Assembly: GCF_000005505.3 (NCBI RefSeq)
Contig: NC_016131.3
Coordinates: forward strand, 18,807,501 to 18,871,500
DNA length: 64,000 nucleotides
Reading direction: 5' to 3'
Source: Brachypodium distachyon
Taxonomy: Eukaryota > Streptophyta > Magnoliopsida > Poales > Poaceae
The translations under genes were made by a program, and so were the position numbers. Positions 36,311 through 47,010 of this stretch are shown here, in pieces (position 1 is the stretch's first letter; each line of letters starts with the position of its first letter). A model generated the notes under the pieces. It was not told the DNA's origin. It saw only the letters and a list, made by a program, of their open reading frames with translations, and did no database searches.

Positions 36311-36761
36311 CTTAAACTTCTTTGTAGATAAAAGAATCTCGGTAGTCGGGCTGGTGATTGACACGTGTCGATCTCCTAGAGGTTGCTCGTGGAGAGAAAC
36401 GCCAGCTGCCACCAGCTCTGGCCTTGTCGCCGCAAGAGGATATTCAAGACAGACACAAGCACGTGGATTAGTGGATAGCCACCGTTTGTTTCACGACTGC
36501 TTATTAAGTTACTTATGTGGTTTCATGTTAAAATTGGTGGCTATTCTTGGATGAAAATAGAGGGTGAGCTCAAACAACGAAGTCGTAAGCTAAATTTCAG
36601 CATTCATGCGGATTGTACTCAGAAAATGTTTATTACTGTAATTTTACTAGAAAATATTATATATCCATAACTACCACACGCACAGAAAAAAAATAGAAAG
36701 CAACAAAATCAAATTTCACTTTACACGCTTTGTGATTGTAGACACATGCTTGCAATAAATA
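36311..36761. other. intergenic, no gene seen
   Basis: It contains CACCGTTTGTTTCACGACTG near 36481, which resembles 32849-32893 on the other side of the Helitron. Nothing else was recognised. Confidence 0.35.
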
Positions 36762-36800
36762 CTAGTGGAAATGTCTGTGCGGTGCCACGGCCCAACGCAC
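36762..36800 (-). mobile_element. possible second Helitron 3' end
   Basis: The minus strand reads GGGCCGTGGCACCGCACAGAC followed by ATTTCCA and CTAG-T. Stem pairing is imperfect. The matching 5' end was not found. Confidence 0.45.
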
Positions 36801-37840
36801 ACGTCACGATCACTTTAAAAGATGATCCCGTGCACTAATAAATCATTATTCAAATTCCGTACCAAATTTTCACATTCTAACAAGAAAAGATCCAATACAA
36901 AAGTTCAAAACATAGAGGAAATTTGTATACATCCAAAAGTCTGGAATCCATAAAAAGAAGATGCTAATTTTCAAGCATGCAGTCGAACTATCAGTAGATG
37001 CTAATTTCCAATCACAGCATGCGCGTGATAATCATTCGGTGCATGGTAAAACACTAATCTATCTATTATCCATAGGAGATATCATCAATCAGGTTGGGAG
37101 TACATCCCAATTAGCTATCGAATTATCCGTCGATTAGCGCAAAGTACCACAACAAACGAAAACAACAAGGACTCGCCGGATGGTTGAGCTATGGACGGCC
37201 ACCTGCTGGATCTCATGCGTGGATGGCGGACGACGGCCACTTTCTGGATCACGCGTTGGAACTGCGGACAGCGGTCGTCGGGTGGATCTCGCGTGGGGTC
37301 GGTATGCTTGGAGTGGCCAGACCGCGAACTGCAGCGAAAAAAGCAGTGATGTCCAGGCGAAGGAAGGAGCAGGAGGTCGGGGGAGAGAAGGGATGCGGGA
37401 GCAAGTTGGGTGGGGCGTCAGGAGGGGAACGAGCATTTTCACAATGTACAGGATCATATATCTTACAAAAATCTATGAGGAATCGAGGGTAAGTTCTTTC
37501 TAATCTCTATGTATATGACTTTGGCTCAGGCATGCACAGCTAGACCGAAAGTAATCATATTTTCTGCATTAGAAATACATAATCAGGCGCAATTTGTCAT
37601 TGCCAGAAACAAATCAACGGTTGGAGGTTCCCCTGCACTGAAAGGCCCAAACTGCTCAAATGGGCCATAACTTCTACTGCAAGGCCTAGGCTGGTGGCTC
37701 GCCAAGATTGAAAACGCTGAATGCCCCTGAATCTTACAGAAACACGCATGGATGAAGCTGCCAGGCACACACACAGTCGATGATTTTTTTTTTTCCAAAT
37801 GGAGATAGGCTAGAGCCAGAGCCTATCGAGGCCTTCGCCA
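36801..37840. other. intergenic, no gene seen
   Basis: Several chance ORFs overlap on both strands at 37134-37503; none resembles a known protein. Confidence 0.35.
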
Positions 37841-37953
37841 AAAGAGACCGTACACAATACACATTCTATCAAATCCACCGAGAAGAATCAGCATTGAATT
37901 TATTCATTAGTCTGTTTGATTACGTATGAGTTCTTTGGTACTGACTGAATGTC
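37841..37953 (+). repeat. dispersed duplicate, copy 2
   Basis: Homologous to 32649-32757 over its whole length, including ATTCATTAGTCTGTTTGATT. Confidence 0.75.
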
Positions 37954-38492
37954 CTCCCTCCTGGAACGCCTAGCCCTTATCTCCTCCTGGAATCGCTCCA
38001 GATCCTCAGGACTCGGCCAGCAGAAGATAGCTACAAGTCTGCAACTAACCAGCTAGCAACCTTTTTCCCCTCCAGGTAACAAGAGCCATGAGCAGAGGAG
38101 CCGCCGCTCATCCTCTCCTCTTTGCCCATCCGGTGACATGCTCCTCCGCACCATCAGTGCCAGCTCCCTCCACATTGATCAGTTCTCAGTTTTGATCGTA
38201 TTTCAGACTACAAGCTCTATCCATAGTCTAGCACTGCAATTTGAAGTCTTACTCTTATAATGTACCTCACACTTATATTCTTTTCTTGGAGCTTTAACTG
38301 ATTATTAGTGATGTCTCTGTTTCTGTTGCTGAGACTGTAAGATGGGAAGATACAGATCAGTAGCATACTTGCATATAAGGTCACCAAAATCGAAATAGTA
38401 TTTTTATGATTCTAGCGGCATAAAATTAGTTTTCCTTAAAGTGCAAAGTGCACATTTAGTTTATGATAGTATTAAGGGCTGTACATGCGATA

Positions 38493-38556
38493 CCCTCTCC
38501 GTTCCATACAGATTGGCGCGGATTTGGACTCGCCAATCTTTATGAAAAGGAGGGAG
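38493..38556. mobile_element. small Stowaway MITE, 64 bp
   Basis: Termini CCTCTCCGTTCCATA and AAAAGGAGGGAG are flanked by TA at 38491-38492 and 38557-38558. Internal GATTGGCG/CGCCAATC makes an almost complete hairpin. Confidence 0.8.
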
Positions 38557-38827
38557 TAGAAACCATTTAACTAGATATGCTAGTTGAATGGACCATTCTT
38601 ATATATGAAAACTTATTTCTTGGAGATATTCTTTTGTTTCTCTAATATATCTCTAAACGTGACGCGTGCAGATCTTTAGAATGGTTTAGTCAGTTTCAGG
38701 TTTTATTGTTTTGAAGTACATATCAGTTATTCATGTCCCTTTCCCCTCAAAACAAATAAAAAGTGGTAGAATTCAGTTTAGTGATTTGCTTTGTTTAAAC
38801 TAGCTGCTCATGTGCTCATTCAAGGAG

Positions 38828-39649
38828 TGTCGTGGTATTGTCACGACAGATGCCATATGATAGCTTAACTTGGGGCTGATGGACGCAGGAGGATTCGGAT
38901 AAGAGAGGACGTGAAGGAAAACACGCACAAAACACACAAGCACACACATATTTACCCAGGTTCGGAGCCCTGTTGTTGAGGTAAGACTTCTACTCCTGCT
39001 TTGTTGTATTAGCCGAGATAGGCAAGCTCTACAATGGCGCTCCTTGAGCTGTATTTTTGAGGAATAAGAAGAAGGAAAAAACCTTAGATGCCTAAGTGCT
39101 CTCCTCCTAGGTGCCCCCCCACTCTACAGAGGGGTAAGGTTCTATTTATAGGCCGCCATGTCACACCGACATGTGGGCCGAGTCTAACGTCATCTGCCTT
39201 GAGCCCCTCCGGGCACACGGCTTGGTTCCCTCCAGGAAGTACCCTAGGGGACAAGACAACTTTACTTTTCCCTGCCAGTCTGCAACGGGTACAGCTATCC
39301 TCTGCCGGCTTTCGTCAGAGATTCTCTTTCGGTGCTTCTCTAGCGTGGTCACCTAACACCGGTACACAGGCGCTGACCGCTTTTCTGAGATAATGATGGC
39401 TTTACTTTACTTTGCACCGCGTGGTCAGGATAAGACCGTTGAGAGATCTCGGCTATCGCCGAGATCAAAGTGTTCGTTCTTATCCTGCAAACTTGTAAAA
39501 CAAGATAGCCATGCCGGCATACGCCCGGGATGCCAGCTTAGTGTTAGTTTAACTTTACGATGCCGGCATACACAACTATGCCGGCATTGCTTCCGCCATC
39601 TCGGTTAGAGTTGTGTCGCCATGACTCTACCCGGGGTCATCCCCTGACA
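38828..39649 (-). mobile_element. solo LTR, 822 bp, with 5-bp target duplication
   Basis: The plus strand starts TGTCGTGGTATTG and ends ATCCCCTGACA. It is flanked on both sides by AGGAG (38823-38827 and 39650-39654), so the element is complete as a solo LTR left by LTR-LTR recombination. A TATA box lies on minus (CTATAAATAG near 39141-39152). The segment CCCAGGTTCGG recalls the Gypsy LTR at 2085-3073, so a Gypsy origin is likely. A short GCCGGCAT motif repeats near 39511-39592. Confidence 0.9.
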
Positions 39650-39898
39650 AGGAGGTTTAGCCTTTTTGATAAATGCTACAGGCGTAGCTTCAATGGTTTT
39701 ATATTCTGAGGTGTTAATTAAAGTAAAAGGAGAAGAGTGTGACACATCGACGCTTAAATGGCAACTTGTGCAATACTAAATGTAGATTGTGCACACAAGG
39801 GTTCCATCAATTTTAACCTTTATTATATGCAGTCAGCTGAGAAATTGTATTTCTCAGTCGACCGGCAGTACAGCCAGCTAGCACATAAGTCCCCATCA

Positions 39899-39943
39899 CG
39901 GGTGTGTGCGTCTGTGTGTGTGCGCGCGCGCGTGTCTGTGTGT
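39899..39943. repeat. GT/GC microsatellite
   Basis: An alternating purine-pyrimidine run (GTGTGTGCG, TGTGTGTGCGCGCGCGC) of about 45 bases. Confidence 0.9.
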
Positions 39944-40164
39944 TTCGGAGTTTGAGATCACAATAAAAAGCATTCATCCTTATAGTTATATAAATCCAGT
40001 CCCCATTATATGTTTCTCATATGTATTGCTACAAATTTTAAAACGGTGTTAAAAACTTGAAATGTGAAAAATGACTGATCCTGATGAAAGCACACTTGTG
40101 TAGCAACACAAACGCCACGGAGAAAGGAAAAAGCAACAAAAATAATAACAATCAAATTTTAAAA

Positions 40165-40345
40165 AATTGCAGGTAAACTTTATGCATGAATTTAAAATTG
40201 CAGGTGAAACTTTATACGAGATTCTAAAAATTGCAGGTGAAACTTTATGTGGGACTCTAAAATTGCAGGTGAAAATTTATGTGACATTCTAAAAATTGCA
40301 GGTGAAACTTTATGCGCTTAAAAATTACAGGTGAAAGTATGAAAT
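40165..40345 (+). repeat. tandem repeat, about 33-bp unit, six copies
   Basis: The unit is AAAATTGCAGGTGAAACTTTATG plus a variable spacer. Six copies can be read, with the last diverged (AAAATTACAGGTGAAAGTATG). Confidence 0.9.
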
Positions 40346-40949
40346 AAAAATAGGACACACGTTGATCAAGTAGAAAAAACATCAACAAACACAAGCTGAA
40401 AACAGTTCAGCCGGATTAAAACGTGCAGTCCAAAAAAATAACTGAAAAATGGAACCAACGCATACAACCCACAAGGCCCAAATTAAACCACCAAGCGTCG
40501 CAGAAAAAACAAAGCCTAACACAACACACGGGAACACAAAAAAAAGGTCCAGAACCCCAACGAACTGACCCACTAAGATACATACAGACTCAGGCATCAC
40601 GCAGGAATCTCAAAGAGCATCCAACGGGACAGCGCCATCGACTGAGAAACATTGTTTCTCAGGCTACTGCTCCCAAGCAAAAGCGTTATTATATAATGAT
40701 TGCAATGGTACTATTATCTCTATTGTGTACTCTATAGCTCTCTCTTCCTTAGAAAAAGTTTTCTCCTGCGTGATCGCGTTGGCGTGAAAAAGGTTTCTTA
40801 AAAACCATTCCACGGCCTTCTCTGCTTACTTATCAGGCTTGAAAAATGCGCGCAGATACTCAAGGAGATCGAAAAAGACATTCTTTAGCAGCTGCGTACA
40901 AATTCTCTAATCACAAACTATACTGACGCAATGTCATCAACCTATATTA

Positions 40950-40980
40950 ACAGTGCGGCAAAGCGCACTTGTACATCTAG
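40950..40980 (+). mobile_element. Helitron 3' terminus
   Basis: GTGCGGCAAAGCGCAC forms a perfect 5-bp stem with a short loop, followed by TTGTACAT and CTAG, then T at 40981. This is the standard Helitron 3' end. The host sequence continues as copy A of the duplicated promoter. Confidence 0.75.
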
Positions 40981-41570
40981 TTTAATGGAAACCCAGCAAA
41001 CATATCACCTATTAAATCTTGACTGTTAAATATGAGATCCAACGACAGAAATAATTGGTGTGACGTGGATCAGCTTGGAACCTGCACTCGGTACTTCTCA
41101 TATTGCTTTTACTATATGCATTTACGAGTTGGCTAAAGGCGCGACGCCGTGCGTTAGCCTCTGCACGCAGACGGTTCATCTCGTTCATTCGACGGAACGT
41201 ACTACGGAGTACTATACTACGTGCACTTTAGGGTTCACCCAAGCTGGAGCAACTGAGATCAAGGTAGGATGGTGAGTGCTATCACCGTGTCACATCGACC
41301 AAGTCGGGCAGTAACCAAACTCAATTGGTAGGCCAGGTCCCATTGAAGAAGAATGGGAAGTTGGTGTGCGTTTTCTCACAGCAAGCAAGCCATTTCGGAC
41401 AGCCTAACCCTTAATCACTCCAGATCCTCGGCTGATCCCTAGTTCAGAGAGCAAGCGTCCCCCCACCATGCTATAGAACTAGAAGATTTCTGAAATTGGC
41501 CTTAAATTGTGCGTGTGATGGGGGATAGCCAGCGAACGTACGCTACATAATTCCTGTTTACTATATAAAT
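40981..41570 (+). repeat. tandemly duplicated promoter region, copy A
   Basis: It is homologous throughout to 41571-42779 (copy B) once the two insertions in B are removed: about 590 against 583 bases. It ends at ACTATATAAAT, the TATA region, where copy B begins again. It therefore carries promoter sequence without a gene. Confidence 0.85.
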
Positions 41571-41718
41571 ATTTAATGGAAATCCAACAAACATATCACC
41601 TATTAAATCTTGACTGTTAAATATGAGATCCAACGGCCGGAATAAATTGGGATGATGTGGATCAGTTTGGAACCTCCACTCGGTGCTCCTCATATTGCAT
41701 TTACTATATGCATTTACG

Positions 41719-42047
41719 CAGGGACGGATCCAAGGGGGCGCGCCGGGGGGCTCCGTCCCCCCTAAGAAATTTCATTTTTGTTAATACTTCAGCTCATTAA
41801 AAATCACTTTATGTGAAGACTTTAATTTCGCCCCCTCTTCATATTGCTTTTACTATATGCATTTACGCAGGGACGGACCCAAGGGGGGGCGCCGGGGGGC
41901 TCCGCCCCTCCTAAGAAATTTCATTTTTGTTAATACTTACTAATCAGCTCATTAAAAATCACTTTAAAATATGTGAAGACTTTAATTTCACCCCCCCCCC
42001 CTAATCCCAACTCGGCCCCTCATGCCAAATTCCTGGCTACATCCCTG
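41719..42047. mobile_element. hAT-type non-autonomous element with internal duplication
   Basis: It starts CAGGGACGGATCCAAG and ends CTACATCCCTG, an imperfect inverted repeat. It is flanked by the 8-bp duplication CATTTACG (41711-41718, 42048-42055). Copy A has a single CATTTACG at the same place. The element contains a second partial start at 41868, preceded again by host sequence ATATGCATTTACG, so a segment spanning host and element was later duplicated in tandem. Confidence 0.85.
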
Positions 42048-42176
42048 CATTTACGGGTTGGCTAAACGCGCGACGCCGCGCGTTAGCCTCCGCATGCAGA
42101 TGGTTCATCTTGTTCATTCGACGGAATGTACCGCTATACTACGTGCACTTTGCGGTTCACCAAGCTGGAGCAACTG

Positions 42177-42462
42177 GGGCCTCATTCCTTTCCTAGGGAT
42201 TTCATAGGAAACTCAAAGGATTCAGGATTCCATAGGGAAATTCACTTTAGATGCATTCGTTTCATAGGAACTAAGCAAAACGATTCCTTAGGAATCTCAT
42301 GGAATTACTTTGTTTTTGGAGAAAAATGAACATTGGGTCCAACCTCTTTTTTCCATAGGAATGAAGTTGGATCAATTCGTTAGGATTGCAAGTTCCACCC
42401 TATGACAATCCTAAAGTTTTGCTATTTTCCTATGTTTTGATTTCCTTTGACCTGAATGAGCC
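42177..42462. mobile_element. MITE, 286 bp, empty site visible in copy A
   Basis: GGGCCTCATTCC at the left and GAATGAGCC at the right are inverted, flanked by CTG on both sides. Copy A reads GCAACTGAGATC without the element. The interior (CATTCGTTTCATAGGAA, TTCCTTAGGAAT) is related to the MITE at 53700. It is probably a PIF/Harbinger-type MITE. Confidence 0.75.
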
Positions 42463-42773
42463 CTGAGATCAAGGTACGATGGTGAGTGCTATCACCGTGT
42501 CACATCGACCAAGTCGGGCAGTAACCAAACTCAACTAGTAGGCCAGGTCCCATGGAAGAAGAATGGGAAGCTGATGTGCGTTTTCTCATAGCAAGCAAGC
42601 CATTTCGGGCAGCCTAGCCCTTAATCACTCCAGATCCTCAGCCGATCCCTAGTTCAGAGAGCAAGCGTCTTCCCACCACGCTATAGAACTACTAGAAGAT
42701 TCCTGAAATTAGCCTTAAATTATGCGTGTGATGGGGGCTAGCTAGAGAACGTACGCTACATAATTCCCGTTTA

Positions 42774-42784
42774 CTATATAAATA
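42774..42784 (+). promoter_or_regulatory. TATA box of subtilase fragment
   Basis: TACTATATAAATAG lies about 35-40 bases before the ATG at 42816. The same box closes copy A of the duplicated region. Confidence 0.6.
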
Positions 42785-42815
42785 GATAGATCCACCACTC
42801 TCACACACCTCAACA

Positions 42816-42995
42816 ATGGCTTCCTCCAATGGTTTCATCTTCATCACATTTACGCTGCTTCTGGTTCTGCAGTCCACCCACTCAGCCACTGAACCCAAGC
42901 CCCATCATCATCCATCGAGCTCGAACACGAACACGTACATCGTCCAAATGAACACGTACACTAGATTAGCGGGGTCACCAGGGTATTTATTTTGA
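42816..42995 (+). pseudogene. truncated subtilisin-like protease gene (5' end only)
   Basis: The ATG opens a 59-codon frame. It has a clear signal peptide (MASSNGFIFITFTLLLVLQS) followed by a short His/Ser-rich spacer and TYIVQMN, the opening strand of the inhibitor I9 prodomain of plant SBT1 subtilases. Homology stops at about 42955. The frame then runs through unrelated sequence to TGA at 42993-42995. The catalytic domain is absent, and the next recognisable sequence is a LINE fragment on the other strand. Upstream are a TATA box and a duplicated promoter, so a short secreted peptide could be made, but a function is unlikely. Confidence 0.75.
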
Positions 42996-43039
42996 AAGCA
43001 GATAGCATTTCTACTCTTCACCAACATAAAGCAGCAGAA

Positions 43040-43345
43040 CCAATAATTATTACTTGCCGACACTTGCTGGGAAAAGATCAAACCAGGTATGAATATCTGT
43101 CATAGCTGCAGGAAAGGAACCAAAACCAAAAATACACCCAACTACCCTCCAAATGAATCTAGAAACTGGACAAAAAAGAAATAAATGATCTATTGTTTCA
43201 TCTGCTCCCAAAACACACAGTCCTTTGGGCCCTTCTAGCCCCTATGCAGTAGATTATCTCTAGTTGCCACATAAATACCTTGATCTTAAGGGGAAGTTTC
43301 CTTTTCCAGAAATATTTAAAGGGGAATGCAATATATCTAGTTACC
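43040..43345 (-). pseudogene. zf-RVT (reverse transcriptase zinc-binding) LINE fragment
   Basis: Minus translation near 43330-43280 gives KRKLPLKIKVFMWQL. After a frame change near 43235 it gives GPKGLCVLGADETIDHLFLF and SRFIWRVV. This is the zinc-binding domain C-terminal to reverse transcriptase in plant LINEs. It is frameshifted and lacks the rest of pol. Confidence 0.8.
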
Positions 43346-44879
43346 ATAACATTGTAAAAGGACTTGTACAATCTGTCAGGTTGTGTGAGACAACATGCAG
43401 CAATTTCTCATGCAATACCTGTCCATAAGTTTACTAGGCATGCAAATTTGGTACTTGCAGTAATTTTTCTAAAACTCGTATGGGCACAGGTTGGCCCATA
43501 ACAGCGGCTGAATTGGGCTGAAATTCTGGAATTGTCCAGCTTAATCGGTATGTGAGTCGGGAATACCTGTCCATGTATGATGCCTACAAGCGGACGAAAA
43601 ATTCAGAAACAAATCAAGGACTCGCCACGCAGCCTACGTAGCTTCGACGACTGGCACATCGCACTTCGGCGTATCGGCTGACTGCAGACGGATGGTAGAC
43701 TCTAGACGCACGCGGAAACGGGGCTAGGTGCAGATGGCTCGTCGAGCGCCGACGACGCCGAGTCGTCTTAACAACAAAGAAGTTTAAGGGCCCAATTTTC
43801 TAAGTTCGTCCCAGGCCACCGAAATCTCAGGACCGGCCCTGCAATCTGCAGCTAGATGAAGAGAATAGAGAATCTTGTGCGTATGTGGTTCATTCGAGCA
43901 TTTGGGGATGCCTTGCTGCCACCAACTGAAGGTATTTTCTTCGTATGTGGAATGGAAAAAAGAAATGCACCCGCTACAGTTTTCATTTATGCCCCTGTGG
44001 TTGTCTCCTTAAGCCTTTTTTGGTGTTAATACCCTAAAAAACATCCTACAAAGTCTAGTACCAAATAAGGCCTAAACTCTCAAAAACCCTAAACACTAGT
44101 GTTAAACACTAGTTTTTTTTTAAAAACACCCCACAAAGTCTAGTATGAGATACTGTTTGTTGGTATATACTGTTTGTGGCTTTTGTTTTTTTTATATATA
44201 CTGTTTGTGGCTTTTGAATGCTGTAGATTAGATTTGACCATTGTAGGATAGATTGTGTCCATGTTGATTGCTCGGAATGGTTGTCGGCCTGGTTCCAGTG
44301 GATGATGGATTTTTAGGAGTTATGGAATTACACTAAAGGCACTAATCTGTTCAGAGAAAAACGATGTCGTCAAGGCCTCTATTTCCTGCAACTCCAGCTT
44401 TGGGACACGCCCCTGGCCGAGAGAGTCACCTCACATTCTCATTACTAAATGATGTGAGAAACTATCAGCATAAAACCAAGTTTGTTGAGTAAAAGTATAC
44501 TCGAAGAAGCATTATACAAAATACAATGTATGAGGTGGGGTTGGAAAGAATGAAGATTTCTAAATCAAGTCCTATATGTTAAATTACATTTTGATTTTGC
44601 GTGTCTATATGCATAATGTGATGTTGAGATATAGGAGTATCCAGAATGATTTCTTGTTCGGCATGCATTCTTTTAACTAAAATTTGGAATTACCCACTTT
44701 GCAGACTATATAATTATTGCTTTTGTGTATCAGTTTATTCTGTGCACTGCTGTGAACTATTGTCGATTTTCAGCATGAGTTTCCATGCTTGTTTTTCTTT
44801 TGAGTTCCACACTATTTTGTCATTTAAGAGATTTAATATTGTGCACTGTAAGTCTTGATTGCGTGCGTATATAATTTGG
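43346..44879. other. intergenic, no gene seen
   Basis: This probably continues the LINE fragment for a short distance. A terminus-like CAGGACCGGCCCTG lies near 43829 and may be a hAT end. The rest is AT-rich with chance ORFs. Confidence 0.35.
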
Positions 44880-46250
44880 TTGCTAATTTATTACCAGTCG
44901 GATAATTGTTTTTATAAGGTTGGACATAACCAGGTTCAGTCAACGTACGGGTTTTACTCTCGGCCACCCTGTTTGACTGGGGTGAATAGTACTGAGCCGT
45001 CCTCTCATGAATAATATCGTGTTCCTCACAAAATTCATCAAATATTTTGGGAAAAATACTTGCCACCACGATCCGACCTAAGACGTTTGATCTTTCTCTC
45101 CAATTGATTTTCAACTTCAGCTTTATAGATTTTAAAGTAGTCTAAAGCCTCATCTTTAGTTCACAATAAATAAACATAGCAGAAACTAGTAGCATCATCA
45201 ATTAACGCCATGAACTATCTCTTTCCATATTTTGTCAACACACCATTCATCTTACAAAGATCAGAATATATGAGCTCTAGAGGTGCCAAATTTCTCTCCT
45301 CGACCGCCATTTGAGGCTTTTGAGGTTGTTTTGATTGCACAAAACTATGACACTTAAAACCTTTGGCAATGGTGAAAGCAGAAATTAAACTCATACTGGA
45401 TAGCCAAGACATTAAACTAAAATTAATATGAAATAAATGAGAGTGCCAAACACTTGTATCATCATTAACGCTACCACAAATATGGTTCACTGACAGGTTA
45501 CTAAAATCTGAAAGGGAAAAGCGGCACAAGGACGTGGATTTTTGGCTCCCAGGATCCAGTGCTCCCTATAGTTCAAACTTCAAAAAAATATGTGTTAATA
45601 TAGATGTATACTACATATCTGTACATTTTCGTGTAAAGATATGTGAAAGTTACTCTGTACCATATTGGCGTTGGACGGATCTTTAGCAGCCCTCTTGGTG
45701 GTGTCCTTAGCCCGAGCCTTCTTTTCAACATCAAGGGACGCTATCTGTTGTTTCAGAGACGTGGCGAAGTTCCTACATGCAGGAGGCAACTTTGCAATGA
45801 TGCACCCAGCCACATACTTGTCAGGCAAGTCACACTTGAGGAGTTGGTGCTCTCTCACAATGACATGTATCTCATGCGCCTGTTCAACTACAGAACGGTT
45901 ATCCACCGTCCTGTAGTCGTTAAGCGTCTTCATGGTATACAGTTCACTTCCTACATCGGTTGTACCGAATTTAGCTTCTAGTACATCTGACAGCTCCTTC
46001 CCGTCTTCTATGTGCATGTACACATCACAAAGATGGTCAGAAAGAACACTCATAATGCATCCTCTCGTGGCAACACTGGTTGCCTTGAAGTTTTTCTGAG
46101 CTTCCTCAGACATAACTCCCTCTGGTTTGCCGTTTTTCACCCGGAATAATTTCAGAGTTTGTAACCAGAGATGGCCTTTAATTGCCATCTCTTAAAGTAC
46201 ATCCCGGTGAATTTATCCGACTTCAATACATCTGCTAAACCACCCATAGT
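44880..46250 (-). pseudogene. decayed Ty1/copia element, internally deleted
   Basis: The minus strand begins MGGLADVLKSDKFTG (about 46250), then shifts frame into a copia Gag (UBN2-type) at 46188-45600 with LTMKT-like and KYVAGCIIAKLPP segments. Zinc knuckle and protease are missing. GAG-pre-integrase and integrase remnants follow at 45490-45215 (SVWHSHLFHINF, ERNLAPLELIYSDLC) and 45080-44900 (FDEFCEEHDIIHERT, YYSPQSNRVAES). Reverse transcriptase is absent. It has many frameshifts and is not functional. Confidence 0.8.
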
Positions 46251-46446
46251 TAAAGCAGAAAATTGCCTACAATAAGGTTTTTGGATTATTGGAATATTAA
46301 GCAAATTCGAGAATAACAATTTAATGAGTAATTCCAGAATATAGATCATGGCGACAGTAACAACTAGCATATGAATCTCAAATATACGAAGTATTTAATA
46401 GCACAACTAACAGCAGCATAAACTCGCAGATCATCATTAAGTAGTA

Positions 46447-46559
46447 CTCCCTCCGATCCATATTAATTGTCTCAAATTTGCCCAAATATGGATGTATCTA
46501 TGCCTAAAAAGTGTCTACATACATGTAATATTTCGGCAATTAATATGGTTCGAAGGGAG
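46447..46559. mobile_element. Stowaway MITE, 113 bp, TA target duplication
   Basis: Termini CTCCCTCCGATCCATATTAA and TTCGAAGGGAG are flanked by TA at 46445-46446 and 46560-46561. It is inserted in the leader of the decayed copia element. Confidence 0.88.
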
Positions 46560-47010
46560 TAGATCAGATCACAAGTTATGTACTGTTGCGATGGAGAGAA
46601 AGACGTTGTTGCTGCTGCGTTTGCTTGACGATGTTGTTGATGAAGAAGACGGTGACGAGTCACGCACCCACCGGCTCGAGGAGGTAGACGACCTGCGGTG
46701 GCACAGAAGCGAGCAGTCCGTGGTGTGCTTTCCAAAAACCTTATTCACCTTCTCCCGTACAGGATCGCGAAGACGAAATGTTCCGGAGACCTGCTAGCTC
46801 CCATGTTCTGTTGCACACCGACGCTCGGGATGGCATAGATTACGACGACGGTGCAAAAGTGAGAGGTAGGCAAAACCCTATCTCGGTTTTATGTGTTACA
46901 GATCGAGGGACGGGGGCGGCTCAATATATAGTCATGCAGGTATAGGTCGGTTCGGTTTAGGAAATCTGAACCGACTCGACAAAATCCGGTACGCGTCCGT
47001 AACAAATTCC
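46560..47010 (-). mobile_element. possible LTR of the decayed copia element
   Basis: Upstream of the copia gag there is GC-richer sequence with a minus TATA box (GACTATATATTGAG near 46919-46932). Position and TATA suggest the 5' LTR. No clean TG/CA ends or PBS were found. Confidence 0.4.

Larger units (their letters stand above)
39655..40976 (+). mobile_element. probable Helitron body, 5' end not found
   Basis: The 3' terminus of this Helitron is at 40977-40980. Upstream lie a GT/GC microsatellite at 39899-39943 and a six-copy tandem repeat at 40165-40345, typical passengers of non-autonomous Helitrons. No Rep/helicase frame is seen. The left limit given is only the end of the solo LTR target site. 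Confidence 0.35.
41571..42779 (+). repeat. tandemly duplicated promoter region, copy B
   Basis: The second copy contains a hAT-type insertion (41719-42047) and a MITE (42177-42462), both absent from copy A. Its 3' end runs into a TATA box and the start of the subtilase fragment. Confidence 0.85.

Noticed and set aside
37180..37503. Overlapping frames of about 100 codons on both strands
   Set aside because: Three frames are open at once in the same stretch, which indicates chance in stop-poor sequence.
40165..40345. CRISPR-like array from regularly spaced repeats
   Set aside because: This is plant nuclear DNA; the spacers are only a few bases and similar to each other. It is a minisatellite.
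43829..43842. CAGGACCGGCCCTG as a hAT terminus
   Set aside because: No inverted partner or 8-bp duplication was found nearby.
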